A stretch of DNA of 64,000 nt from Anisus vortex (Eukaryota > Mollusca > Gastropoda > Planorbidae). Below the pieces are notes generated by a model that did not search any database, was not told where the DNA came from, and saw only the letters and a program-made list of their open reading frames with translations. Location: assembly GCA_949126835.1 (NCBI GenBank), contig OX421497.1, positions 42,120,226-42,184,225 on the forward strand. The letters are read 5' to 3'. The position numbers and the translations under genes are program-made. This document shows, in pieces, positions 35,700 to 45,704 of this stretch; position 1 is the stretch's first letter, and each line of letters opens with the position of its first letter.

Positions 35700-37140
35700 T
35701 TTTATCAATGGCCTCGCCCCCCCCCCCCCAAAAAAAAAAAAGAAACTACAATAACAAACAACTACATACTTATGCAGAGAAGTTTGGTTAAGGCAACAAA
35801 TTACAGAGTCCTGAAGACTTAATTTTAATTTGATAAATACAAAATTATTAATATTTCAATACGACAAGGCACTCAAATGTGACAGGCAATATAATCATGA
35901 AATCATTGAGTTTTAAGAACGCTGAATAAATAGCACAACAACAACAAAAGAATATAATTGAAATGGAACTCAACCAATAATAACAAAAATATTGTTTAAA
36001 GAAAAGAAACAAATACAAGCAAGGCAATGTATTTTAGTGGCAGTTTATGAAAATATTATATGGCATGTTTATTTTTGGTTAAAGACAGCAGTATACATTT
36101 TTATATATAAATATAAATACGAGTCATTCTCAGGTAAACAATTATTTCCTTATCAGATTTAACACCAAATAAATTAGTAATCTTTAACACTTTAAACATA
36201 AAAGCTGGTCCGGTTTGGAAGTTTCACGAAGGCAGCTGGCTAATGATATAAAATCTATCATTAAATTGAAAATTGAAGAAGAAATAAAATTTAAAAAAAG
36301 AAATGTCCCTTTTTATTTTTGGCCTTTTACAGCGAAGATCACTAGGTTCATCAGCCATGGTGGCCTGCCCAAGGGTGGGTGGGGTTCGGGACAAGGGGGC
36401 GGGTTAGAGTGGCCAGAATTATGCTCAAGAGACTATATATTTGGTCAGTAATACAGGGTTGATCCCTTTCCCCATAAAGACAATCCTAACTTAATCGGTG
36501 TGTGTCGGGGGGGGGAGGGATTAAATTCTTGGACATTCAGGTTTATCAACATTTATGGAAATTTCTCCTACATCCTTTTTTTTTTAGTCTTATCTACCGG
36601 TAATTAAAGCAAAAAAACAACTTATTTCCACTGTACAACTTTCATTAAAAAAAGACAACTTACCAACCCCTTAAAGGAATAATATACATGTAGTAGGTAA
36701 TGTAAAATAATCACATTCTTTGAAACATAATATATTCTTTTTAATGATACAAACATTTGTATAACATATAAATATATTTACATAGGCATAACAAAGGGAG
36801 GCAAGTTTTGTGAACTGTAACAACTGTATCCGCCTCACTGTAACAACTGTATCCGCCTCACAAAAGAGACGAGAGAACATTGCTCGGGTCACGAGTAAAG
36901 TGGAGCGTAGTGTTAATGTAATTGGTTACAATACTTATGAAGGTGTATGCACATTATTACGATAGGAATGAGACTTTTATTTTGACCATTAGGGTTAATT
37001 ACTATATGGGAATTGGTTTGATACATTTGATTTTATAAGCAAGTGAACAGATAAAACCAGCCGTCTAGCATTATTGATACTCTAATCTAACATATGGTAC
37101 TATGAAGCATTATAACCTTCTAACAGTTGACTTGGTCAAA
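35700..37140. other. region 3' of the SYTL/giant ORF locus, no gene seen
   Basis: Begins with a C run and an A run (35717-35741). AT-rich with a few short unsupported frames and a small direct duplication near 36826-36860 (CTGTAACAACTGTATCCGCC). Confidence 0.55.
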
Positions 37141-37147
37141 ATATTTG

Positions 37148-37157
37148 TTTATTTATT
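37148..37157 (-). terminator. candidate polyadenylation signal after the giant ORF
   Basis: Two overlapping AATAAA hexamers on the minus strand, about 400 nt after the stop of the giant frame. AT-rich sequence makes chance hexamers common, so support is weak. Confidence 0.3.
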
Positions 37158-37366
37158 AATTCCTTTCAATCTTCCCCAAAGTACAATTTCATTTTATATT
37201 CAAAGCTAAATTTGGCAAAAACAGGCTTTCATTCATAGCTGTATATATATACTGATATATACTGTTGCTGGTAAATGAATCTACATTGCTGCTGAGAGCT
37301 GTTTTATAATTTTGCTGATGTATTTAAGCATATTTTCCATTTTTTCTGGCCTCTCGCCAATTACTG

Positions 37367-37535
37367 GTGCTGACGGCTGCAACTTAGCTGGTGCTGATGG
37401 CTGCAACTTAGCTGGTGCTGATGGCTGCAACTTAGCTGGTGCTGATGGCTGCAACTTAGCTGGTGCTGATGGTTGCAACTAAGCTGGTGCTGATGGCTGC
37501 AACTTAGCTGGTGCTGACAGATATAACTAAGCTGT
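37367..37535. repeat. 24-bp minisatellite just past the giant ORF stop
   Basis: About seven copies of a 24-bp unit (plus strand GGTGCTGATGGCTGCAACTT then AGCT) begin 19 bp beyond the TAA of the giant frame. On the minus strand one frame reads LQPSAPAK repeatedly and another reads HQLSCSHQ. The unit is eight codons long, so it may be a former coding repeat now outside the frame, or an unrelated 3' UTR minisatellite. Confidence 0.8.
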
Positions 37536-37553
37536 TGTTGATAGTAATTCAGG

Positions 37554-40500
37554 TTAATAAGGAGGATTGTTTGGTTGTGATTGACTGTTTGGTGGAAATA
37601 ATGAATGCGCCTGATTATATTCATGCTGATTGGGTGAATTTATTAGGTTATAGCGTTGCTGCGGGAAAGGCTGAAAAAAAGTCTTCTGGGCGTGTAGATT
37701 TGTGGCCCCGGAAGCTGATGAACTCTGCTGAGTGATCCTTGGTCGCACAACTTTCATGTCGATTGGCCACTTTCTATCTGGTAATCTTATATTGTGTCCA
37801 TCCTTGAAGTTTGATGCCTTGCCATCCCGTTGGTCGTCTGTCAAGTGCTTAGAGAGAGAGACACGTGAATGAATGTCGGGTCTCTTGTCCTGCTGACTCA
37901 ATCTAGCAGCACTTGCCAAACGGACACTTGTTTTGTTTACATCAGCTTGGGAAGGCCAGGTGATCATATCGTTAGGCCTTGGGGTGGTCAAGGCGTGGTT
38001 GACCAGCTTTCTCTTCTGAGGAGTGAACACCGGTTCTTTCACAAGTGGATAGGATTTAGCTTCTGGGGATTGCCTTTCTTCTACTTGTAAATGGTTCCAT
38101 TGCAAAGTGTTTTCCGACTTTATCAGACTACTGCAGCTACTGAAAGGGCTTGGCTCAGTAGACTTGGGCTCAACCTCAGAGCTTACAGTTTGGGAGAGCT
38201 CGCTGTCTGAAGAAAACAAGTCTCTCTCATTCGACTTTTGAGATATGCGAGCGGGATTTGATGTGATCTCTAATGAGGACTCATAAGTCTGTGAGTTAGA
38301 TCCATGTGGGTTCTTCCTGGATTCTTCAAGATTTTTGCTGGCAAAAGTTTTAATCTTTGTGTGGACAGATTTCGGTAAAGAATTATTAAAGAACTTCTCA
38401 AGTTTACTTTTCATCAACTTAAATGGTGACGGTTTGGTGATTTGAGTGTGTTCAGTAGTACCTGCATCGAGGTGAGCATCTTCATTGACTGAAGACAAGA
38501 TGTTTTTTTTGGGCAAATTTGAGCTTCTAGGCTGTTGATGTCCATCTAAAATTTTTATTTCAGTTTTATCTTCAATGTCAGCTCTAAGTTTTTCTTTCAC
38601 GCCCGCTGCATGTTGTGACCAAAGACTGTTATCAGTTGCAGGGGACATGTATGCTGCCTCATCATCTGGGCTGTTGTTTAGAGGTGAGCCAACATCAACA
38701 TCATGCACCTTTTGCACAATTCTCTTAAACTCGCCCTCTCCAAATTTGGGCGTAGCTTGACCCAAGAACTTCAAAGGACCTTTAAGGGGAAGTGACCCGC
38801 CACACCGCTTACCAAGAAGCACAGGTTTTCTGTTTTGAGAAGCCTTGAAATTACCAGTTATAAATGATGGGCCGAGTGACCTGCCATGGCTGACTTTATC
38901 TTCAGGGTTGGTTTGTCTGGGCTCTACAGGGTTTAATGGCTCAAGCTCTAAGTTTACATCTGAAATTTCCATGGAGGTTGTCGGCTTTGCATATGTATAT
39001 GTTCGATTAGCTGGCTGAAAATAAATAGATGATTCTGAAGAATTAAGTGGACTTAGATCGGCTGCATCCTCTGCAGACTTTCCAAGATTTGACTTTGTTA
39101 TTTTTTCAGATAAAGTCCTAGGACCTGCTTGTCTTTCTGAATTCCTGATGTACGCTGGCCTTGTAATAGTGCTTCTATTTTCAGAGTCCGAAAGCCTTAA
39201 GGGCCCTGTAAGGTGATTGGTTGAATCTGTTGCATTGGCTGGCCTGAACAAAAGAGATGTGGCATAAGCTTGAGGAATAAGCTGAGAGTTGTCTTTTGAG
39301 CTAAGCTTAACATTTCTGTCAGCAGGATTTAATAAGAACTGAGTCTTTCTCTCTTTGGGGCTTGCTGTTCTGAGGTAACTATTTCTCTCCGAAGGACTTG
39401 CTGGTCCAAAGTGAGCATTTATTTCTTCAGGGTTCACTGGCCCAAGATGATAATTTTCCTCTAAAAGGCCTATAGGTCCAGAATGATAACTACCATCTGA
39501 TGGGTTTGTTGGACCAAACTGATTATATCTCTCCGGTTGTTTTGTTGGGCTGAATAGAGAATTTCTATCTGAAGGACTAAATTGATCATATCTATCAGTT
39601 TGGTTTGTTGGGCTAAATAGATTACTTCTATAGAGTTGGTCTGTTGGACTAATTAGATTATCTGGTTTGTTTGTGGAGCCATGCTCGTTGTATATACCTG
39701 GTTGGTTTGTTGGACTAAACTGATTATATCTCTCTGTTTGGTTTGCTGGACTAAATTGATTATCTGAAAGGTCTGTTGAACTTAACTGATTATATCTTTT
39801 TTGCTCGCTTGTTGGACTCAATGGATTATATCTATCTGGTTGGATTGTTGGTCCAAATTGATTATCTGATGGGCTTGATATATTAAACTGATTATCTGAT
39901 GGGTATGTTGGATTATACTGATTATCTGATGGGTATGTTGAATCAAACTGATTATTTGCTGGGTTTGTTGGTCCAAATTGATTATCTGATGGGCTTGATG
40001 GATTAAACTGATTATCTGATGGGAATGTTGGATTATACTGATTATCTGATGGGTATGTTCGATCAAACTGATTATTAGCTGGGTTTGTTGATCCAAATTG
40101 ATTATCTGATGAGCTTGATGGATTAAACTGATTATCTGATGGATATGTTGGATTAAACTGATTATCTGATGGGTATGTTGGATTATACTGATTATCTGAT
40201 GGGTATGTTGAATCAAACTGATTATTTGCTGGGCTTGTTGGTCCAAAATGATTATCTGATGGGCTTGTTGGATTAAACTGATTATCTGATGGGCTTGTTG
40301 GATTAAACTGATTATCTGATGGGTATGTTGGATCAAACTGATTATCTGATGGGTATGTTGGATCAAACTGATTATTTGCTGGGTATGTTGGATCAAACTG
40401 ATTATCTGATGTGCTTGTTGGATTAAACTGATTATTTGCTGGGTATGTTGGATCAAACTGATTATCTGATGGGTATGTTGGATCAAACTGATTATCTGAT

Positions 40501-43500
40501 GGGTATGTTGAATCAAACTGATTTTTTGCTGGGTTTGATGATCCAAATTGATTATCTGATGGGTTTGCTGGACCAAACTGATTATCTAAAGGATTCAATG
40601 GATTTAGCTCATAATAACTGTCAGAGTGTATTGGCATAAACTGGGCATTTCTCGCTGATTCATTTTCTAGGTTAAACTGATCATTCATATTAGTAATGTA
40701 AGTTTGGTTGAAAGGGTGATCTTCGTCTGCCAGGTATACCGGGTTCATCGGTGTATTTAAATCTAGATGGTTTGGTGGCATATCCAAATCTGCCCTTTCT
40801 GAAGTGTTCCTCAAGTTTAACGGAGGGGAGGAATTTATTTCATCAAAATATGTTTTTATATCCGAGCTCTCCGTCTGCCACTCCAAAAGAGTGTTTCTCT
40901 GGGCTGGCAAGTTCATCTCTGTTTTCATGTCCAGGCTGTTCCAGGTTGAGGTAGTAGCCATTGTGGGCTGTCCGCTGACAGAAGACACAGCCGCTTCTTC
41001 ATCATACCTCCAGTCTTCTGTTTCACTGTGCAGCTTTTCCAGCTGGCTGTCGTATGAGAGAAATGCAAAGTTCCCTTTGGAGAGTGGGTCAGTTGGCATC
41101 AGCTGCTGGCCACTCAGTCCAGATGAAACACCAGGATCGACGGGCAGGTATGAAACGCCGGGTCCAGTTTCTGATTGGGGCTCTCTCGGCTGCCTAGGTA
41201 CGTGGACCCTTTTAGGTGACTGTGGGGGCTTGGAGGACGTGGTGACCTTTGACGGAGCTGGGACCTGATTGCATTCAGAGTTGGCAGTGTCGGACAGTGC
41301 ACTGGGATTGCTGGGTAATATAGCCTCTACAGAGCCATGGTCAGAAAGAGCTGGCGAAAGAGATGTGTTTGTCAGCTGTGGCATACCCAGGCCGTCTGGT
41401 TCAAGGGGTGACCTGTGTACAGGCATGGATTCTTTATGCACGCTCGTTTCTTCAGAACCAGACGACATTTTCTGAAAATGAGCACTTCTTCTACTGGGGT
41501 TTCCCACTGACTCCAGGATGCTGATAATAAAATCTTGTGACAGGGATCCAGAAGAATGAGCCCTAATGATATTTTCCTTGGAGAAAGGTATGATTAAATC
41601 ATTGTTGGAGAGACATCTTCTCAGAGTTTCACTTCTTCTTTCCTGATGCAATTTACATAACCTTTTCAAGGGACTACAGTTTTTCAAAAGCTGAGACTTG
41701 GAGCTGATCTTTTTAGGTCTCTTCTTGACGTTCAGTTTTTTGCCAGTTTGGCAGAGGTCAGAGATGCAATGTTTGATTGATTCAGAAACTTTCTTTGTTC
41801 TCAGCGACCAGTTCGGCGTGCTCGGCGATGAGCAGGATTTATCCGGTAGTGAGGGCAAACAGGAGTCAGACACGTAGTCATCAGAGATGGGCATCATGTC
41901 CTCTTCAAAACATGCAGAGGACTTGCTTGAGAGTGTGTTGTCAAGCACGGTGGGCGACTCTTCCTTTCTTAGGGGCTGTACACTTTTAAACAATGCATTC
42001 TCTTGCTGGGGCTGAAGCCCTTGATTCACTCCTTGATTTAAACTCCTGGTCTTTATGGGCAAAAAGCCTTTGTTTTCAGCCACATTTACTTTCACCATTT
42101 CTGGGTCTGAATGACTGACAGTACACTTGCTAGAGAGGGAGTTGGGTGACTCTCCTTTTGTCAGAGGTTGTACTGTATTTTCTAGTTTGGGCTGAGCCCT
42201 CTTATTCTGGAGGCTGCTGTCAATGGGTGAACAGTTCTTGTCTATGGCTACATTAAGGGCCCCAATTGATCTGTGAATATGCATGCTAGAGCTATTGCTG
42301 AAAGGTGATGTCGTCACATTTCTAAATTTACTTCTCTTCTTAAGAAGATATTTCAAAAATTTTCTTTTTAGTTTAACCGTATTCAGCCGTTTCCTTTTAA
42401 CGGCCTCTTCCTTACTTGGCGTCCGCTGAATCATAGAGGATTTCTTAAGACTCTTATAATCAGTGTCAGATTTATTTGTGAAGCTGTAAGCGCTGCAGTA
42501 GACTGTTGAAGAGTCAGAGTTACTATTTTCAAACACTGTGGACAACGGTGATTTTTGCTTTAGATTGCTGGACGTTGCTAAGGCCTGTCTCTGTCTGTCC
42601 ACGGGCTTGGACACTGGGCTCTCCTGGTCAATCTGTCTTTGTTCCAGCAGCTTCTCATCCAGACCAGACTGTTGTGAAAACTCAGCCAGCAGTAGATGAT
42701 CCTCAGAGCACTTCTGCGTACAGCTTTGTGCAGCCATGACAGTTTGTGGCACGCCACACTGACAAGCTCCTGCCATTGCTTCGGGGGCCTGTATTTCCGT
42801 TTCTGTCCTAGCCTCAGAGGTCTCCTTTTTTTTGTCTGCTACCAATGTTGTGGAAGAGTCTAAATGTTTGCAGCTTGCTTCACTACAAGATTTGGAAAAC
42901 GCCTTCTGTAGCATTCTAGGAACCTCTGGTGCCAAAGCCATTGGATGGGTGACTGATGCTTCTGGCAGTGCCGATACTGAATCCACAAGGAGTTTTAAAG
43001 GGACATTACTGGTGGCTATGGATGAAATACTGGGAGGCTCGCTTTGCAGTCCATACAGTTCATCAGCCAACACTCTGCCTAGATCTGTCACGATATTGTC
43101 CAGAGTCACCTCTAATAGATTAAGTATTGGAGAAAAGTGAGATAGAAGAGATGCCCAGACAGTTGGCTTTGAATCAACGGAGGGAACCAGAGATGTTGAT
43201 TGCTTTGAGCTTCCTGCTCTTGGACCCTCCCTGCCATCTAAGTATTTCTGCATTATGACCTCTGAGGTTTGGTCCAGTGCACTTTCAGATTCAGAGATTT
43301 TGTCTAAGAACGCTTGGAACAAAGTATCGTCTAGATCATACGAACAATCTTCGGCTGGTTCTTTGTCTCTTTTACCAGGATGAAACAGGTTATTGATGTG
43401 GTGCCTGTCAGGGATGTAATCTGATTCAGCAGACCTGCTGTGGCTATCCTTATGTGATGTGGATTTACTTGCAAGGCTCTTTAGCTCTTGTATAACCATT

Positions 43501-45659
43501 TCCTTAACATCTGATCTCTGAGATGTTGGGTTGCTGGGCTTGGAAGTTTTGGACTCAAAATGTGCTTTCAACTTGAGCTGAGCCTCTTTGAATGCAATGT
43601 TACAAGATGAACCAGAAGGTTTCTGGCTATTGGTGGGATTAGTTTTGTTTCCATGATCAGCCTGATTTGTCTCCTTTTCACATTGATAGCTGTCTCTCTT
43701 GGAATCATGTTCTCTGGCACACTGCTTATGAATAAATAGAGAGTTTGATTCTGAGCTTGAATTATCTTTATAAAACCTAATGATGTTCTTCTCCAGGACT
43801 TTCTGAAAGTCCTTTATCTTTGGCTTGGCCTTAGGATGCTCTTTGTGTTTTTGTTCAGGTGGAGATGGTGGAGATGGACATTTAGTGTAGCTTGATGACC
43901 CCGGATTCCTTTCTTCAATTGGAGTGTTACTTTGAGAGCTTACTGCTGGCTGATTTCTTTGTTCAATGAGAAGGAGACAGTTCTTCATCAAAGATTTGTG
44001 TCTTATGAAGTTTTTATCCAGCAGTTTATTTTCCACAACAGAAGACAAATTCTCTTGAATTGTGCTGTCTTGGGATGACATTTTTTGGTCTAGGACTTCA
44101 GCAGTTACATTTTCAACTAAACAAACAACTGGTTCGGCTGTCTCTTTCCCAGAGCCAGTGATTTCACAGTCATTGACCTTATCCAGGTAGTTAGTCACAC
44201 CAGCAGTGGTCATTTTCTCTACTGCCCTATGGTCATCTTCCTCCACCTTATCCTCCTCTACCATGGCATCTAAGGTGTCAGGAATATGTATGGTTTCCAA
44301 ACAGGTATCTGTTCTGGCACAGGCTTTTCTTTTAGCTCCATTGTCTTCTGGCACTGTGCCCTGGTGTTTAGGATCTGTGCAAGGTGATGTGCTATTCACC
44401 AGGGCAGGCAAGTTTTGTTCAGAATCAGAGAAAGTTGAAACAACGTCCGCTAGGGTGGATAAGACTGGAGTGTTGTTGGCTGTGACAACTTCTGAAACAG
44501 TGCAAGACACTGTCTCTTTTTCTTTCATGTCCACTCTGTCCAGCCCAGGATCAAATAGTTTTGCATCAGAATTTTTAGGAAGTTCATTTTCATCATTTGC
44601 TAACATTTTATCTGATGGAAGAGCTTCTGCATTGTTCCAGAGTTCCTCTGCGCCGCGGGTGCTGGGGATCAAAATCCGACCCAGCGAGTGATCTGCAGTT
44701 TCTGGTAACAACGGCATAACTGGATAAGTAGTCTGTTCCTCCAGCAATCTGTTGGTCGGCAGCTGCATTGACCAGGTTTCAGCTGCAGGCTGCATCCCAG
44801 AAGTCCCATGAGATACGATCTCCTGGTTCAGTGGCTGGATGGATGGCGGTGGGGACCAGTGATGCTGAACGGGCAATGACTGTTTACTAAGCCAATCACT
44901 CTGTAGGCCCTGTTCCACAGCAGGCTTTTCATTCTGACAATCCCTTTCAGTACATACAGTATCCCAATGAGAAGAAATCTCCTGGTTCAGTGGCTGGATG
45001 GACGGCAGTGGGGACCAGTGATGCTGAACGGGCAATGACTGTTTACTAAGCCAATCACTCTGTAGGCCCTGTTCCATGGCAGGCTTTTCATTCTGACAAT
45101 CCCTTTCAGTACATACATTATCCCAATGACTAACAAAACCTTCAGTATCGTGGCTCTCCACATTTGAAATCTGTGGGGAGTTCTGAACACTGAATGACTC
45201 CCGCTCAATAAGTGAATCGGTAATATTTTCAAATGATGAGGTTTGCGTCAACTTTGTGGTAACCAACGTATACTTTGCCAAACTGCCCAGATCAGCAGTG
45301 ACCTTGTTTTCATTATGCTCTGGCCAACGACTTTGCTTTGTTTCCAGGTACACATTTTCATCGTTGGGCAGTTCTCTCTGCTCCAGATTTCTGGAAAGTA
45401 ACCAGACATTCTCTTCACTACATTCTCCCAATACTTCCGTCCTTCTGTCACAGTTTGATATGTCATGTTCTTGTTTTGAGATATGGCCCTCTAACTCCTC
45501 CTTGTATACACAAATTAAATCATCGTACTTTGGCCTCACAATAATCTGTCTCATAAAGTTTGTGGGTAAGACATTACCAGCTTTCAGTGTCACTTCTAGT
45601 TCACTAGAGCTATCAGAAATCAACAAACCCACGCCGGGCAACTCTGTTCTATCCTCCAT
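37554..45659 (-). CDS. giant 2701-residue open reading frame, uncharacterised disordered protein or SYTL extension
   Basis: An uninterrupted frame from ATG 45659 to TAA 37554, open for a further 15 codons upstream to the SYTL stop. Chance alone cannot give 2716 stop-free codons, so it is or recently was coding. I recognise no family. The protein is rich in S, T, P, N, Q and K and looks largely disordered. Visible parts: a tandem 53-residue duplication (about residues 176-283, SHWDNVCTERDCQNE...); a hydrophobic helix-like block near 842-870 (LNLLEVTLDNIVTDLGRVL); basic clusters near 1100 (LKRKFLKYLLKKRSKF) and 1307-1326 (KKLNVKKRPKK), the latter NLS-like; 25 decapeptide repeats near 1686-1940 followed by degenerate N/P/F/Y repeats; and an Asn/Gln/Pro-rich end. 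It may be a readthrough or alternatively spliced extension of SYTL, or a separate gene. The ATG has G at -3 and G at +4, a good context. Coding status is secure; expression route is not. Confidence 0.85.
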   Translation of the reverse strand: MEDRTELPGVGLLISDSSSELEVTLKAGNVLPTNFMRQIIVRPKYDDLICVYKEELEGHISKQEHDISNCDRRTEVLGECSEENVWLLSRNLEQRELPNDENVYLETKQSRWPEHNENKVTADLGSLAKYTLVTTKLTQTSSFENITDSLIERESFSVQNSPQISNVESHDTEGFVSHWDNVCTERDCQNEKPAMEQGLQSDWLSKQSLPVQHHWSPLPSIQPLNQEISSHWDTVCTERDCQNEKPAVEQGLQSDWLSKQSLPVQHHWSPPPSIQPLNQEIVSHGTSGMQPAAETWSMQLPTNRLLEEQTTYPVMPLLPETADHSLGRILIPSTRGAEELWNNAEALPSDKMLANDENELPKNSDAKLFDPGLDRVDMKEKETVSCTVSEVVTANNTPVLSTLADVVSTFSDSEQNLPALVNSTSPCTDPKHQGTVPEDNGAKRKACARTDTCLETIHIPDTLDAMVEEDKVEEDDHRAVEKMTTAGVTNYLDKVNDCEITGSGKETAEPVVCLVENVTAEVLDQKMSSQDSTIQENLSSVVENKLLDKNFIRHKSLMKNCLLLIEQRNQPAVSSQSNTPIEERNPGSSSYTKCPSPPSPPEQKHKEHPKAKPKIKDFQKVLEKNIIRFYKDNSSSESNSLFIHKQCAREHDSKRDSYQCEKETNQADHGNKTNPTNSQKPSGSSCNIAFKEAQLKLKAHFESKTSKPSNPTSQRSDVKEMVIQELKSLASKSTSHKDSHSRSAESDYIPDRHHINNLFHPGKRDKEPAEDCSYDLDDTLFQAFLDKISESESALDQTSEVIMQKYLDGREGPRAGSSKQSTSLVPSVDSKPTVWASLLSHFSPILNLLEVTLDNIVTDLGRVLADELYGLQSEPPSISSIATSNVPLKLLVDSVSALPEASVTHPMALAPEVPRMLQKAFSKSCSEASCKHLDSSTTLVADKKKETSEARTETEIQAPEAMAGACQCGVPQTVMAAQSCTQKCSEDHLLLAEFSQQSGLDEKLLEQRQIDQESPVSKPVDRQRQALATSSNLKQKSPLSTVFENSNSDSSTVYCSAYSFTNKSDTDYKSLKKSSMIQRTPSKEEAVKRKRLNTVKLKRKFLKYLLKKRSKFRNVTTSPFSNSSSMHIHRSIGALNVAIDKNCSPIDSSLQNKRAQPKLENTVQPLTKGESPNSLSSKCTVSHSDPEMVKVNVAENKGFLPIKTRSLNQGVNQGLQPQQENALFKSVQPLRKEESPTVLDNTLSSKSSACFEEDMMPISDDYVSDSCLPSLPDKSCSSPSTPNWSLRTKKVSESIKHCISDLCQTGKKLNVKKRPKKISSKSQLLKNCSPLKRLCKLHQERRSETLRRCLSNNDLIIPFSKENIIRAHSSGSLSQDFIISILESVGNPSRRSAHFQKMSSGSEETSVHKESMPVHRSPLEPDGLGMPQLTNTSLSPALSDHGSVEAILPSNPSALSDTANSECNQVPAPSKVTTSSKPPQSPKRVHVPRQPREPQSETGPGVSYLPVDPGVSSGLSGQQLMPTDPLSKGNFAFLSYDSQLEKLHSETEDWRYDEEAAVSSVSGQPTMATTSTWNSLDMKTEMNLPAQRNTLLEWQTESSDIKTYFDEINSSPPLNLRNTSERADLDMPPNHLDLNTPMNPVYLADEDHPFNQTYITNMNDQFNLENESARNAQFMPIHSDSYYELNPLNPLDNQFGPANPSDNQFGSSNPAKNQFDSTYPSDNQFDPTYPSDNQFDPTYPANNQFNPTSTSDNQFDPTYPANNQFDPTYPSDNQFDPTYPSDNQFNPTSPSDNQFNPTSPSDNHFGPTSPANNQFDSTYPSDNQYNPTYPSDNQFNPTYPSDNQFNPSSSSDNQFGSTNPANNQFDRTYPSDNQYNPTFPSDNQFNPSSPSDNQFGPTNPANNQFDSTYPSDNQYNPTYPSDNQFNISSPSDNQFGPTIQPDRYNPLSPTSEQKRYNQLSSTDLSDNQFSPANQTERYNQFSPTNQPGIYNEHGSTNKPDNLISPTDQLYRSNLFSPTNQTDRYDQFSPSDRNSLFSPTKQPERYNQFGPTNPSDGSYHSGPIGLLEENYHLGPVNPEEINAHFGPASPSERNSYLRTASPKERKTQFLLNPADRNVKLSSKDNSQLIPQAYATSLLFRPANATDSTNHLTGPLRLSDSENRSTITRPAYIRNSERQAGPRTLSEKITKSNLGKSAEDAADLSPLNSSESSIYFQPANRTYTYAKPTTSMEISDVNLELEPLNPVEPRQTNPEDKVSHGRSLGPSFITGNFKASQNRKPVLLGKRCGGSLPLKGPLKFLGQATPKFGEGEFKRIVQKVHDVDVGSPLNNSPDDEAAYMSPATDNSLWSQHAAGVKEKLRADIEDKTEIKILDGHQQPRSSNLPKKNILSSVNEDAHLDAGTTEHTQITKPSPFKLMKSKLEKFFNNSLPKSVHTKIKTFASKNLEESRKNPHGSNSQTYESSLEITSNPARISQKSNERDLFSSDSELSQTVSSEVEPKSTEPSPFSSCSSLIKSENTLQWNHLQVEERQSPEAKSYPLVKEPVFTPQKRKLVNHALTTPRPNDMITWPSQADVNKTSVRLASAARLSQQDKRPDIHSRVSLSKHLTDDQRDGKASNFKDGHNIRLPDRKWPIDMKVVRPRITQQSSSASGATNLHAQKTFFQPFPQQRYNLINSPNQHEYNQAHSLFPPNSQSQPNNPPY
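39838..40605 (-). repeat. coding decapeptide array, 30-bp unit, 25 copies
   Basis: Within the giant frame, 25 consecutive ten-residue units follow the pattern S/A-D/N-N-Q-F/Y-D/N/G-P/S-T/S-Y/S/N-P (for example SDNQFDPTYP). The units form a five-unit, 150-bp higher-order pattern over the downstream half (ANNQFDSTYP, SDNQYNPTYP, SDNQFNP..., SDNQFNPSS., SDNQFGPTNP repeating). Unit length is a multiple of three, so copy-number change keeps frame. Downstream units decay into RYNQFSPTN-like repeats to about 39,450. Confidence 0.9.
44811..45130 (-). repeat. coding tandem duplication, 159-bp unit, two copies
   Basis: Two adjacent 53-codon copies within the giant frame, each with CTERDCQNEKPA and SKQSLPVQHHWSP, differ at only a few residues (A-M-E against A-V-E, PLPS against PPPS). 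The near-identity points to a recent in-frame duplication. Confidence 0.9.
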
Positions 45660-45679
45660 GACATGGGTCTGCTGGCTTT

Positions 45680-45692
45680 CTGTGGGGAGGGC
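45680..45692 (-). promoter_or_regulatory. candidate alternative 3' splice site feeding the giant ORF
   Basis: On the minus strand CCCTCCCCACAG ends at 45680, a short pyrimidine tract plus CAG, so an exon would begin at 45679. It would enter in phase 1 (AA AGC CAG CAG...), giving E-S-Q-Q-T-H-V-M in the giant frame. The SYTL donors of exons A, B, C and J all leave phase 1, so any of them could splice here and bypass the SYTL stop. This is a sequence-based prediction only. Confidence 0.45.
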
Positions 45693-45704
45693 CTCATAGC
45701 CCGA

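Noticed and set aside
39818..40576. 252-residue frame rich in HQIISLIQ
   Set aside because: It is a shifted reading of the decapeptide DNA repeat inside the giant frame. The repeat length keeps any stop-free frame open.
44206..44691. Plus-strand frames opposite the giant ORF (also 40804-41268, 42832-43140, 45256-45699)
   Set aside because: Serine/leucine-rich antisense shadows without start context, domains or splice support.
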